Shown one piece after another: positions 27,222 through 35,736 of a stretch of DNA of 52,916 bases. Position numbers and translations under genes: made by a program. Under the pieces are notes generated by a model. That model was not told where the DNA came from. It worked only from the letters and a program-made list of their open reading frames with translations, and ran no database searches. The number at the start of each line of letters is the position of its first letter. Within the stretch, counting starts at the first letter, position 1. The stretch spans positions 1 to 52,916 of the forward strand of contig NZ_QMKQ01000026.1 of the NCBI RefSeq assembly GCF_003287975.1, in the 5' to 3' direction. Origin of the DNA: Arthrobacter sp. AQ5-05 (lineage in GTDB: Bacteria > Actinomycetota > Actinomycetes > Actinomycetales > Micrococcaceae).

Positions 27222-27267
27222 CGGTGCGGTGTTGCTCCTGGCTTGGACAAGGAGCAACACCGCACCG
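27222..27267. terminator. Bidirectional terminator between convergent genes
   Basis: Perfect 17-bp arms (CGGTGCGGTGTTGCTCC and its complement) around a 12-base loop, between fadE33 and the convergent SDR. Confidence 0.85.
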
Positions 27268-27277
27268 AAATGACAAG

Positions 27278-28021
27278 CTAAGCCGTCGAGCCCCCGTCGA
27301 CCACGAAGTCCTGGCCGGTGCAATAGCTACTTGCCTCACTGGCCAGGAACGCGACCATGGTGGAGATTTCACGTGGTTGGCCCGCCCGCGGAATCGGATT
27401 TTGGGTGATCATGCCGACGCCCGCTCGGGTATCGGGATCGCTCATGACGGTGTCGACAGCGCCCGGGCAGATGGTGTTGACCCGGATTCCAAATTGCGCG
27501 TATTCCCGCGCCACGGATTTCCCTACCCCGCGCAAACCCCATTTCGAGGCAACATAGGGTGCCCGCCCCGGGTAACCCACCAAGGCCGCGGTCGAGGCGA
27601 TATTGATGATTGAGCCGCCGTTCTCGCGCATGGCCGGCAATACCGCCTGCATGCCAAGCATCGGCCCCACGAGATTGATATCCAGGGTTTTGCGTAGCTG
27701 TGCTTCGCTGGTTTCCGCGAGCTCTCCCACCGGGGCGATCCCCGCGTTGTTGATCAATACATCGATGCCTCCAAAATGCGCCACCGCAGTTTCCACTGTC
27801 GCATGCCAGTCCGTTAGCGAACTGACGTCATGGCCCAGGGCAATGACGTCGCTTCCCAAAGATTCGGCCACCGCTGCCATCGCGGCTTCCTCAAGATCGG
27901 TAAGCACCAGCTTGGCGCCCAACCCGTGCAGCATTCGGGCGTGCGATACTCCTTGCCCTCCGGCGGCACCGGTGAGCACCACGACCTTGTCTTTCAGGTC
28001 GATAATCGGGTCGTTTTCCAT
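27278..28021 (-). CDS. SDR of the 3α/20β-hydroxysteroid dehydrogenase type
   Basis: 247 residues from the ATG at 28021, which has CTGGAG before it; an in-frame extension to 28093 is less likely. SDR with TGAAGGQGVSHARM (about 18-31), NNAGIAP, the IASTAALVGYPG strand, the YVASK active site and a C-terminal FVVDGGSTA. It resembles the actinomycete 3α,20β-hydroxysteroid dehydrogenase group by overall look, so a hydroxysteroid or hydroxylated HIP intermediate is a likely substrate. Divergent from the second ipdAB pair; the shared operator-like site D at 28189 sits between them, suggesting joint control. Confidence 0.82.
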   Translation of the reverse strand: MENDPIIDLKDKVVVLTGAAGGQGVSHARMLHGLGAKLVLTDLEEAAMAAVAESLGSDVIALGHDVSSLTDWHATVETAVAHFGGIDVLINNAGIAPVGELAETSEAQLRKTLDINLVGPMLGMQAVLPAMRENGGSIINIASTAALVGYPGRAPYVASKWGLRGVGKSVAREYAQFGIRVNTICPGAVDTVMSDPDTRAGVGMITQNPIPRAGQPREISTMVAFLASEASSYCTGQDFVVDGGSTA

Positions 28022-28188
28022 GTTTTCTCCAGTGCTTTGGTTCTTGAATGTGCCGGGCAGGACTTCGGCCAAATTGTTTTCCGGAACCGGCAACCCCCGA
28101 AACGTCCTAGTGAAAGCGGTTTGCCTGAGGGCAATCCTGATGGCTGGTATGACCCCGACAGTCCCCTTCCGAACATGCTAGCCTTACA

Positions 28189-28206
28189 ACCAAGCGAGCG
28201 CTAGGT
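28189..28206. promoter_or_regulatory. Shared palindromic operator, site D
   Basis: ACCAAGCGAGCGCTAGGT is centred in the 20-bp imperfect palindrome AACCAAGCGAGCGCTAGGTT. A possible -10 (TATTAT, 28208-28213) of the ipdA2 promoter begins 2 bp after it, a repressor-like position. It serves the divergent SDR and ipdAB second copy. Confidence 0.7.
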
Positions 28207-28238
28207 TTATTATTTTTCCAAGAAATGAGGGACACCAC

Positions 28239-29111
28239 ATGCCTGACAAACGAATAGAACTCAGTGATGCGGTTGCGTCGATTGAGTCCGGAATGACCAT
28301 CGGCATCGGTGGCTGGGGATCACGGCGCAAGCCCATGGCAATCGTTCGCGAATTGCTGCGCAGCGACGTCAAGGACCTCACCGTGGTATCGCTTGGTGGC
28401 CCGGATGTGGGGCTGCTGGTGGCTGCGGGCAAGGTACGCAAGCTGATTTACGGCTTCGTCACACTGGACAGCATCCCGCTGGATCCGCTGTTCACGGCAG
28501 CCCGCGAACGCGGCGAGCTTGAGCTGCAGGAATACGACGAGGGTATGTTTGTCACCGGGCTGCGTGCCGCAGCAAACCGGCTTTCCTTCCTTCCCACCCT
28601 GGCAGGAATCGGGTCGGATGTGCTTGCCGCAAATCCGCATCTCAAGACCATCAAGTCCCCGTACTCGGACGATGAATACGTGGCGGTCCCGGCCATCACC
28701 ATGGATGTTGCCTTGATCCACGCCAACCGTTCCGACACAGCCGGGAACATCCAGTTCCTGGGACCGGACCCGTACTTCGACGACCTGTACGCGATGGCCG
28801 CAACCCGGACCTTTGTCAGCACCGAAAAGATCGTTCCCACCGAGAACCTGCTCGACGAAGGATCCTTCCACACCCTGATGCTCAGCCGCATGTACGTCAC
28901 CGGGGTCATCGAGACCCCAAAGGGCGCGCATTTCACCACCTGCGAGCCCGATTACGGTCGCGACGAGCTCTTCCAGAAGCACTATGCGGCCTCGGCCAAG
29001 GACCCGGCGGCCTGGGAGGCTTTCACCGCGCAGTTCCTCACGGGCGATGAAGCAGCCTTCCAAGCAGCAGTTGAACGTTTCCACGCAGAACAGGAGAAAT
29101 CCCTTGTCTAA
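28239..29111 (+). CDS. IpdA paralogue (second copy)
   Basis: 290 residues, CoA-transferase class I fold. It shares with the first IpdA the GMTIGIGGWGSRRKPM loop, SLGGPDVGLL, YGFVTLDSI, and the YDEGM segment with Glu101, plus PKGAHFTTCEPDYGRDE near the end. It has a longer C-terminal tail. The differences across the middle are too many for a recent duplication. The partner IpdB-like subunit follows with an 8-base overlap, exactly as in the first pair. It could hydrolyse a variant ring (another methylation or hydroxylation state, such as bile acid-derived HIP analogues), or be the main enzyme. Substrate cannot be read from sequence. Confidence 0.88.
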   Translation: MPDKRIELSDAVASIESGMTIGIGGWGSRRKPMAIVRELLRSDVKDLTVVSLGGPDVGLLVAAGKVRKLIYGFVTLDSIPLDPLFTAARERGELELQEYDEGMFVTGLRAAANRLSFLPTLAGIGSDVLAANPHLKTIKSPYSDDEYVAVPAITMDVALIHANRSDTAGNIQFLGPDPYFDDLYAMAATRTFVSTEKIVPTENLLDEGSFHTLMLSRMYVTGVIETPKGAHFTTCEPDYGRDELFQKHYAASAKDPAAWEAFTAQFLTGDEAAFQAAVERFHAEQEKSLV

Positions 29112-29871
29112 CGACGTCACCATTGCCGAGATCTGCGTTGCAGCATGCTCGGACATCTACCGCGAGTCCGGTGAGTTGCTGGCCCATGCCGTGGGCATTG
29201 TCCCAACCATTGGCGCACGCCTGGCCAAGCTCACCCACTCGCCGGACATCATCCTCAGCGACGGAGAGGCCTTCATGATGAGCGAACCGCCGGCACTGGG
29301 CAAGTCCGCGGCGCACGGTGGAACCATCGAAGGCTGGGCGCCTTTTAGCCGCATCTTTGACATCGTTGCCACGGGCCGCCGCCAGAGCATCATGGGCGCC
29401 AGCCAGATCGACCAGTACGGAAACCAGAACATCTCGTTGATCGGCGACTGGAAGAAGCCCAAGCGCCAGCTCATCGGAGTGCGCGGGGCACCCGGAAACA
29501 CCGCCAACCACCGCGTGGACTACTGGATAGCCCGACACGGCGCACGCTTGTTTGTTGAGTCGGTGGACATGGTTTCCGGCGTGGGCAACGACCGGGCCAA
29601 GGCAGCAGGTCTCAAACACCACCACCTGGGTGTCATCATCACCAACCTTGCGGTGCTGGGTTACGACGAAAGCGGCCGAATCAAGGTCCTTTCGGTACAC
29701 CCGGGCGTAGACCCGCAGGAAGTCACCGACAACACCGGCTTCCCCCTGGAGGCCTCAAAGGCGCCGGAGACCCGCATCCCAAGCGACGAGGAACTGCGCC
29801 TCATCCGTGAGGTCATCGATCCACGCGCGGCCCGCAACCGCGAAGTGCCGATACCACAGCCGGTCGGCTAG
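29104..29871 (+). CDS. IpdB paralogue (second copy)
   Basis: 255 residues from a TTG at 29104 preceded by AGGAG, overlapping the ipdA paralogue by 8 bases. It has GIVPTIGARLAKLTHSPDII, SDGEAFMM, MGASQIDQYGNQNISLIG and the C-terminal VHPGVDPQEVTDNTGFPLE segment. Same length as the first IpdB. A strong terminator at 29885 closes the operon, so the pair forms a complete two-gene unit under operator D. Confidence 0.88.
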   Translation: MSNDVTIAEICVAACSDIYRESGELLAHAVGIVPTIGARLAKLTHSPDIILSDGEAFMMSEPPALGKSAAHGGTIEGWAPFSRIFDIVATGRRQSIMGASQIDQYGNQNISLIGDWKKPKRQLIGVRGAPGNTANHRVDYWIARHGARLFVESVDMVSGVGNDRAKAAGLKHHHLGVIITNLAVLGYDESGRIKVLSVHPGVDPQEVTDNTGFPLEASKAPETRIPSDEELRLIREVIDPRAARNREVPIPQPVG

Positions 29872-29884
29872 AAAAAACGCATAT

Positions 29885-29927
29885 GGCTCGGGTCGGAAAG
29901 CTGCAGTGCAGCTTTCCGACCCGAGCC
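29885..29927 (+). terminator. Terminator of the second ipdAB operon
   Basis: Perfect 20-bp arms (GGCTCGGGTCGGAAAGCTGC and complement), 3-base loop, followed by TTTT; starts 14 bases after the stop codon. Confidence 0.92.
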
Positions 29928-29995
29928 TTTTGCGTGCGCTGTCCATACGGCCAGAGCCATGTCCTGCCATTTAGCACAACACCGTCTTGAGCAAA

Positions 29996-30030
29996 AAGCG
30001 CGTGCCATGGGACTCCCATGACACGCGCTT
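29996..30030 (-). terminator. Terminator of the thiolase operon
   Basis: Stem AAGCGCGTGCCATGGG with CCCATGACACGCGCTT (one mismatch), then a T run (TTTTTGC) on the minus strand. It closes the SDR-thiolase operon. Confidence 0.85.
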
Positions 30031-30069
30031 ATCCTTGTGACTGAGGGCTTTCGCCTCGGCCCGCAGCCG

Positions 30070-31290
30070 CTAGTTCAAGCGCTCCAGCACCAATGCCATG
30101 CCTTGGCCGCCGGCCACGCACATGGTTTCAACTGCGAACTGTTCGTCGCGTTCCCGCAGGGCATTGATTGCGGTGGTGGTCATGCGTGCGCCGGTCATGC
30201 CAAACGGGTGGCCCAGTGCGATCGCGCCGCCATTCACGTTGACCTTCTCCGGATCGATCCCGATTTCGTCGATCGAGGGCAACACCTGGGCCGCAAAGGC
30301 CTCGTTGAGTTCCATGATGTCCATGTCCTTGATCGACATCCTTGCGTTGGAAAGCGCGCGACGCACCGCCTCCACGGGGCCCAGGCCCATCAGCTCCGGT
30401 GTCATCGCCGCCACTCCGGTGGAAACGATGCGGGCCAAGGGCTTGAGCCCCAGTTCGTTGGCCTTGGTGTCGCTCATGATCACCAGTGCCGCCGCGCCGT
30501 CGTTCAACGGGCAGCAGTTGGCTGCGGTCACGGTTCCGTGTTCGCGGAACACCGGCTGCATTCCCGCCAGCTTCTCCAACTGCACTCCGGCACGTGGCCC
30601 GTCATCGGTTGATACAACGCTTCCATCGGCAAGCGTGACCGGGGTGATGTCCTTGGCCCAGAACCCGCGGGCCGCCGCGGCCTCCGCTTTGTGGTGGCTG
30701 TGCACCGCCCACTCGTCCTGTGCCGCACGTGAAACGTTGCGCAACTGTGCAACGTTCTCGGCGGTATCCCCCATGGCGATGTAGATATCCGACAGTTCCC
30801 CCTTGAGCCGGGGATCGTTCCAGCTCAAGGTGGGATCGGCGGCCAGCGCTGCGGTGCGTTCCATCGCTGCCGTGAATGCCGGGTTTTTGGTGTCCGGCAT
30901 GCCGTCGGACTTGCCCGCGCCGAAGCGAGAAACGGTTTCCACGCCCGCGGAAATGAAGGCGTCTCCCTCGCCGGCCTTGATGGCGTGGAACGCCATGCGG
31001 GTGGTCTGCAGGGACGATGAGCAATAGCGGTGCACGGTAGTTCCCGGCACCGAATCGAGCCCGAGCTGCATGGCCACCATGCGAGCAATGTTGTAGCCCT
31101 GCTCGCCGGCGGGCTGGGCGCAGCCCATCATCAAGTCGTCAATGGTGCTGGCATCAAGTTCAGGTACCGCGGCAAGTGCCGCCTGCACCATCTGTGCCGC
31201 CAGGTCGTCGCCGCGCATTTCACGCAAGGACCCCTTGAATGCTCGTCCGATCGGCGAACGAGCCGTGGAAACGATTACTGCCTCAGCCAT
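30070..31290 (-). CDS. Acetyl-CoA acyltransferase (thiolase)
   Basis: 406 residues. Standard thiolase with STARSPIGRAFKG at the start, Cys90 in HRYCSSSLQTTRMAF, NEAFAAQVLPSID, GHPFGMTGAR and CVAGGQGMALVLERL. The nucleophile context CSSS replaces the usual CGSG/CGSS. It differs from FadA6 at 19784 and does not look like FadA5, so it is a third type acting on another CoA ester. It overlaps the SDR gene by one base (TGATG). Being co-transcribed with an SDR suggests successive beta-oxidation steps, dehydrogenase then thiolase. Confidence 0.88.
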   Translation of the reverse strand: MAEAVIVSTARSPIGRAFKGSLREMRGDDLAAQMVQAALAAVPELDASTIDDLMMGCAQPAGEQGYNIARMVAMQLGLDSVPGTTVHRYCSSSLQTTRMAFHAIKAGEGDAFISAGVETVSRFGAGKSDGMPDTKNPAFTAAMERTAALAADPTLSWNDPRLKGELSDIYIAMGDTAENVAQLRNVSRAAQDEWAVHSHHKAEAAAARGFWAKDITPVTLADGSVVSTDDGPRAGVQLEKLAGMQPVFREHGTVTAANCCPLNDGAAALVIMSDTKANELGLKPLARIVSTGVAAMTPELMGLGPVEAVRRALSNARMSIKDMDIMELNEAFAAQVLPSIDEIGIDPEKVNVNGGAIALGHPFGMTGARMTTTAINALRERDEQFAVETMCVAGGQGMALVLERLN

Positions 31291-32105
31291 CAGTGTGCTC
31301 CTTCTACTGCTAGTTCAAGTGGTTTCAAAACTTCGGCGTTGGGAGTGTGGGCCAGGAACGCCGGCCATTCGCCGCCGCCATCGACGTCAAGCACTGCGCC
31401 GGTGATATGTGCTGACAGATCCGAGGCGAGCATGACGCAGGCTGCCCCGATATCACTCGGGGTGGCCAATTGGCCGCGCGGGATGGTTGCCGCAACATTG
31501 GCGTAGCTTTCCTCATCGCCGTAGTGGTCCACGGCGCCCTCTGTCGCAACCAATCCACAGCTCACGGCATTCACCCGAATATGTGGCGCCCATTCAACGG
31601 CGAGGCTGGCCGTGAGGCTCTCCAAGGCTGCCTTGGCCGCACCGTAAACCGCCGTCCCGGGGCTGGGCCGGCGGGCGCTGATGGAGGTGATGTTCACGAT
31701 CGAGCCCTTGTCCGGCTGTCGCAGCATGATCGGCTGCACAGCGTTGGCCACATGGGCGGCCGACAAGAAGTTCAATTCCGTGATTGCCTGGTGGTAGCGG
31801 GCCGAGCCTTCTTCAAAGCGGCCGAACGGCGAACCTCCGGCGTTGTTCACCACTACGTCAATACGGCCCCGGCGCTGCTCGATATCCGCCACCCAGGCTT
31901 GGACCTGTTCGGCTTTGCGCACGTCCACAACGCTGAAATGCACGGAGTCGCTTCCGGCGGGGTGCTCCTTTTCGGGAAAACTGCGCCCGCAGATCTCCAC
32001 CACTGCGCCGGCGTCAAGGAACGCCTGGACAATCCCCGCGCCCACGCCGCGGGCGCCGCCTGTCACGAGCACTACGCGCTCCTTGAAATCAATAACGATC
32101 GACAT
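31290..32105 (-). CDS. Short-chain dehydrogenase coupled to thiolase
   Basis: 271 residues, SDR with TGGARGVGAGI (about 15-25), VNNAGGSPFG, ITSISARRPSPGTAVYGAAK (Tyr-x-x-x-Lys near 154-158) and VDGGGEWPAF. Possible counterpart of Rv3549c-like SDRs of the mycobacterial HIP region, by neighbourhood only. Probably oxidises a 3-hydroxyacyl-CoA that is then cleaved by the coupled thiolase. An AGGAAGGA site lies before the ATG; operator-like site E is 40 bp upstream. Confidence 0.82.
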   Translation of the reverse strand: MSIVIDFKERVVLVTGGARGVGAGIVQAFLDAGAVVEICGRSFPEKEHPAGSDSVHFSVVDVRKAEQVQAWVADIEQRRGRIDVVVNNAGGSPFGRFEEGSARYHQAITELNFLSAAHVANAVQPIMLRQPDKGSIVNITSISARRPSPGTAVYGAAKAALESLTASLAVEWAPHIRVNAVSCGLVATEGAVDHYGDEESYANVAATIPRGQLATPSDIGAACVMLASDLSAHITGAVLDVDGGGEWPAFLAHTPNAEVLKPLELAVEGAH

Positions 32106-32144
32106 CGTTTACCTATCCTTCCTCACCGCGATACTGTTGGCTTT

Positions 32145-32162
32145 ACCAAACAAACGCTTGTT
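32145..32162. promoter_or_regulatory. Shared palindromic operator, site E
   Basis: ACCAAACAAACGCTTGTT, a weaker member of the operator family, also contains the inner palindrome AAACAAACGCTTGTTT. It lies 40 bp before the SDR-thiolase operon. Confidence 0.5.
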
Positions 32163-32197
32163 TTATTTTGGTTGTGGTTTCGTGCGGATGAAAACCG

Positions 32198-32242
32198 TGC
32201 CTAGGTGGGGCCGCCGCAATCGGCGGTTACCCTACCTAGGCA
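32198..32242 (-). terminator. Terminator of the ABC importer operon
   Basis: A compound stem (TGCCTAGGTGGGGCCGCCG pairing with CGGCGGTTACCCTACCTAGG...) begins 6 bases after the LivF-like stop codon on the minus strand, insulating the transporter from the SDR-thiolase promoter. Confidence 0.8.
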
Positions 32243-32248
32243 GGAAAG

Positions 32249-32983
32249 CTACGAAGCCGTGCCTACACCAAAGTAGGCATCTTGAAGCTGGTCAAGGCTG
32301 ATCGTAGATGCGGGCCCCGCGAGAATTGTTCGCCCCATGTCAACAACCGAGACTTCATCCGAAATTTCCAGTGATTCCTGTACAGCTTGCTCCACAAGAA
32401 GGATGCCAAGGCCCATGGCTTTAAGCGCGTGCACGCGTTCCATCACCTCTTTGACAATCGATGGGGCCAAACCCTGGCTTGGTTCATCAAGAATAAGCAG
32501 CTGCGGCTTAGCCATTAGCGCTTGGCCGATGGCCAACATTTGTTGTTGACCACCAGACATGCTGGCGGCAGGTAACGCACGCTTGTCCCCCAAAATCGGG
32601 AAGAATTCGTAGATCTCACTTACTGCCTCCAGCAGTGCCCGTTTCTTCAAACGCGTCGAGAACCCACCCAGAAGCAAGTTCTGTTCAATGGTGAGTTCAT
32701 GAAACACTCGCTTGCCTTCCTGCACATACGACATTCCCCGAGCTACTCTTCGGTGAGCCGGAACTTCACCAAGCTTTGCACCAAGGTAACGGACTTCGCC
32801 ACCATATGTTTTGTTCAATCCCGTTATGGCACGCAGCGTTGTGGTCTTGCCTGCACCATTGCGGCCAAGCAAAACTGTAATTTCGCCACGGCGAACCGTC
32901 AGAGATACATCCCTCACGACTTTCAGATCACCATAACCGGTCTGCAAATGTTCAACTTCAAGCAATAGCTCGCCGCTAGTCAT
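32249..32983 (-). CDS. LivF-type ABC transporter ATPase
   Basis: 244 residues. Walker A GRNGAGKTT (about 40-48), signature MSGGQQQMLAIGQAL (about 137-151), Walker B LLILDEPSQGLAP, as in LivF of the branched-chain amino acid (HAAT) importer family. Works with the fused permease-ATPase. It overlaps that gene by 8 bases. Last gene of livK-livH-livMG-livF, followed by the hairpin at 32198. Confidence 0.93.
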   Translation of the reverse strand: MTSGELLLEVEHLQTGYGDLKVVRDVSLTVRRGEITVLLGRNGAGKTTTLRAITGLNKTYGGEVRYLGAKLGEVPAHRRVARGMSYVQEGKRVFHELTIEQNLLLGGFSTRLKKRALLEAVSEIYEFFPILGDKRALPAASMSGGQQQMLAIGQALMAKPQLLILDEPSQGLAPSIVKEVMERVHALKAMGLGILLVEQAVQESLEISDEVSVVDMGRTILAGPASTISLDQLQDAYFGVGTAS

Positions 32984-34799
32984 TACCCGCTCCTATCAAA
33001 TTCGAGCCATCCGCGTCATTGATCACACCGAGGTATTCCTCCATCACGCGAGGGTTCCTCTCAATCTCAGCTGGCGTCCCGTGTGCCATGACGGTGCCCT
33101 GCGCCAACACGTAGATCTCGTCTGCGAGGCGGAGAACCAACTGGAAATTATGCTCGACAATGACAACAGTCAGTCCTGCATCGCGAAGTCGATTCACTAG
33201 ATCTGCCAAAACATCGAGTTCGTCTTCGTCCAACCCGGAAGCCACCTCATCAAGCAAGATCACTTTAGGGGCTCCGATTAGGCTGCGGGCCACTTCAAGC
33301 AAGCGGCGATTGCCCAGTGGTAACGCGTCAGCGTCTGAATCGCGTTGCTCTCCAAGGCCCACGAGATTTAGCACTCTTTCGGCTTCCAACCGGTCCTCAC
33401 GTCGGATGCGCTTAAACTTCGGCGTGCGAAGTATTGCTTGCAGAATCGACACACGTTCCGTGGCGTAGCGTCCGGCTTCCACCGCCTCGATAACACTTAG
33501 CTTCTCAGGAATATTGGGCGTTTGGAACGTACGAGAAACCCCAGCACGAGCAACACGATACGACGACAGTCCGTGAATTTCCTCAGTATCAAGAGCGATG
33601 CTGCCCTCGTCCGTAGAGTAGTAGCCGGAGATCATATTCAAGAGTGTCGTTTTGCCTGAACCATTCGGACCAATGATTGCCGTTACAGCTCCTGGCTTTG
33701 CTTCAACACTGACCTGCGAGAGTGCCTGGTTACCACCAAATGATTTCGAAATCGATTCAACCATTAGTCGTGCACCCTGAATAGGAGCGACTTCGGCCGT
33801 AGCTGCGGGAACCAGTTGAGAACCGACACGTTCCCGGGCCAGCTTGTCAAGCTTCCTGACCAGATTCTGCCCCAATCCAGCGATGCCTCCGCTGAAAAGC
33901 ACTCCCCCGGACAATAGAAACAGGCCAGTAATGATTAGACCGTATTCCTGGAAATTGGTCGCCTGATTCATTCCGAACTGCAGAACGGCGGCTCCAATCA
34001 ATGCACCATAGATGCTGGCTGATCCTCCGAAAACGGATGCTGCAAGCACCGTCATCGCGACTGTGAACGTAAACGCCTCCGGGGATATGTACATATCAAG
34101 GTTGGCGAAAAGGACACCAGCTAAGCCCGCGGGCAACGACCCAAGCGCATAAGCAGTAAGTTTCATCCGGAATACCGAGATACCCACCGAAGAAGCAAGT
34201 ACCGGGCTCTGCTTGAGCACACGTAGAGCAGTTCCATGGCGTGACACAACGATGTTTCTCATGCAAGCGAACCAGACGATCGTTACAACGACTACCAAAA
34301 GGTAATACTGTTTTTCGCTCATGAGCTGCCCAAAGAGCGTTGGGGGAACGATTCCCGTTAGTCCATTACGCCCGCCCGTTGATTCCTTGAAAATCGATAG
34401 GATATCGGGCACCAAAAGGATCAAGAAGAACGACGTCATGGCCAACGACCAGCCGCCTAGCCGCAGACCAGGAATTCCGGAGATGAGTCCGACTCCAAGT
34501 GCTACGAGAGCCCCGGCAAGAAGCTGGATCCAAATTTCAGTGACACCAGCTTTGCTAATGAGACCCGCAGTGTAAGCACCCGCTGCATACATGGCGATGT
34601 GCCCCATTGCCAGTTCACCGGCGTAGCCTAAATTGAGGTTCAATCCCGAAACAATCAAAGCGAGCATGAGTGAGAGCATCACCTGTCGCGTCATACCGTA
34701 CGACATACCCAAGAAAGGCATGAATAGAAGTACCACGCCCACGCCCACTGGCAAGATCCATGTGGGTAGCGCACGAGCTTTCAGCCACAGCGATAACAC
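32976..34799 (-). CDS. Fused LivM permease-LivG ATPase
   Basis: 607 residues from a GTG start. Residues about 1-310 are a polytopic LivM-type permease (Gly/Ala-rich membrane segments, GLNLNLGYAGELAMGHIAMY near 53-72). Residues about 345-600 are a LivG-type ATPase: Walker A GPNGSGKTT, signature LPLGNRRLLEVARSL, Walker B VILLDEVASGLDEDE. Separate genes are usual; fusion is known in some actinobacteria but not the standard. It imports an organic acid with LivH, LivF and the binding lipoprotein. The context (HIP genes and operator F) favours a steroid-derived acid. Confidence 0.9.
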   Translation of the reverse strand: MLSLWLKARALPTWILPVGVGVVLLFMPFLGMSYGMTRQVMLSLMLALIVSGLNLNLGYAGELAMGHIAMYAAGAYTAGLISKAGVTEIWIQLLAGALVALGVGLISGIPGLRLGGWSLAMTSFFLILLVPDILSIFKESTGGRNGLTGIVPPTLFGQLMSEKQYYLLVVVVTIVWFACMRNIVVSRHGTALRVLKQSPVLASSVGISVFRMKLTAYALGSLPAGLAGVLFANLDMYISPEAFTFTVAMTVLAASVFGGSASIYGALIGAAVLQFGMNQATNFQEYGLIITGLFLLSGGVLFSGGIAGLGQNLVRKLDKLARERVGSQLVPAATAEVAPIQGARLMVESISKSFGGNQALSQVSVEAKPGAVTAIIGPNGSGKTTLLNMISGYYSTDEGSIALDTEEIHGLSSYRVARAGVSRTFQTPNIPEKLSVIEAVEAGRYATERVSILQAILRTPKFKRIRREDRLEAERVLNLVGLGEQRDSDADALPLGNRRLLEVARSLIGAPKVILLDEVASGLDEDELDVLADLVNRLRDAGLTVVIVEHNFQLVLRLADEIYVLAQGTVMAHGTPAEIERNPRVMEEYLGVINDADGSNLIGAGND

Positions 34800-34801
34800 T
34801 A

Positions 34802-35659
34802 TTACACCGTCCGTTCTTTGCGACGGGTAAAGAGACCCGTCGGTTTCGCCATGAGGATGACGACCAGAATGATAAACACGCTCAAATTTGCGAAATCCGC
34901 ACCAATGTAACGGCTGGCAAGCGCTTCGGCGAGTCCGACAATGAGTCCGCCGGCCAGGGTTCCCGAAAGCGAGCCAAAGCCGCCGATTGCCAGGACCACG
35001 AAGCCTTTCAGCGCCAATGAGGCACCGAGTGTGGCCACCGCATATGTTTTTGGCCCTACGAACAACCCCATGGCTCCGGCCAGAACACCGGTAAAGGCGA
35101 AAGCCAGGAAGGCGAAACGGCGTACGTCAACGCCACGCAGCTGTGCCGCCTCGCGGTTCTCGCTCATTCCCATGAGAGCGATCCCAACCAAACTGTGCTT
35201 TGCAAACTGGGTGAGCGCAACGACCAACAAGATAACAACTAGAACTAAAGCGATTTCTACTGGATAGACATTTCCACCGAGTACCTCGACAACCCCATCG
35301 CCAGCAAAGAACGGAACTCGGTAGGGCTCGCCACCCCAGATCAATTGAGCGACACCTTGAAGGATGATCGAGGCTCCGAGGGTTGTGACCAAAAGATTAT
35401 GCATATCCTTTACCGGCCGGATAGCGATTCGTTCTTCCAGGGCTGCGATTGCACCAATAATTATGGCCGCACCAATCCCCACCAGCCACCAGTGCAGACC
35501 TAGGACGACGATACCCAGATAGGTAATGAATGCACCCAACATCATGAGAGAGGCTTGCGCGAAGTTGAATGTTTTTTGCGAGAGAAACACGATGTTGTAG
35601 CCGATGGCAACAAGAGCGTAGACCGCACCGATAGCCATGCCAGACCAGATAATCGTCAT
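34802..35659 (-). CDS. LivH-type ABC permease
   Basis: 285 residues from the ATG at 35659; an in-frame extension upstream is not supported by a ribosome site. Integral membrane protein of about eight segments with GMAIGAVYALVAIGYNIVF at the start and GSLSGTLAGGLIVGLAEAL near the C-terminus, both hallmarks of LivH. The second transmembrane subunit of the importer, 2 bp before the livMG fusion. Confidence 0.92.
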   Translation of the reverse strand: MTIIWSGMAIGAVYALVAIGYNIVFLSQKTFNFAQASLMMLGAFITYLGIVVLGLHWWLVGIGAAIIIGAIAALEERIAIRPVKDMHNLLVTTLGASIILQGVAQLIWGGEPYRVPFFAGDGVVEVLGGNVYPVEIALVLVVILLVVALTQFAKHSLVGIALMGMSENREAAQLRGVDVRRFAFLAFAFTGVLAGAMGLFVGPKTYAVATLGASLALKGFVVLAIGGFGSLSGTLAGGLIVGLAEALASRYIGADFANLSVFIILVVILMAKPTGLFTRRKERTV

Positions 35660-35695
35660 CGAATGTCCTGTTCTAGTGTCATTTTTGGGTGTCAA

Positions 35696-35730
35696 CCGCA
35701 TCGTGGGTGCCGAAGCCACCCACGATGCGG
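35696..35730 (-). terminator. Intercistronic hairpin after the binding-protein gene
   Basis: Perfect 14-bp arms (CCGCATCGTGGGTG and complement) around 7 bases, between the lipoprotein gene and livH, with no T run. Likely a partial terminator or RNA-stabilising stem giving more binding protein than permease, common in ABC operons. Confidence 0.65.
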
Positions 35731-35736
35731 CATCGA

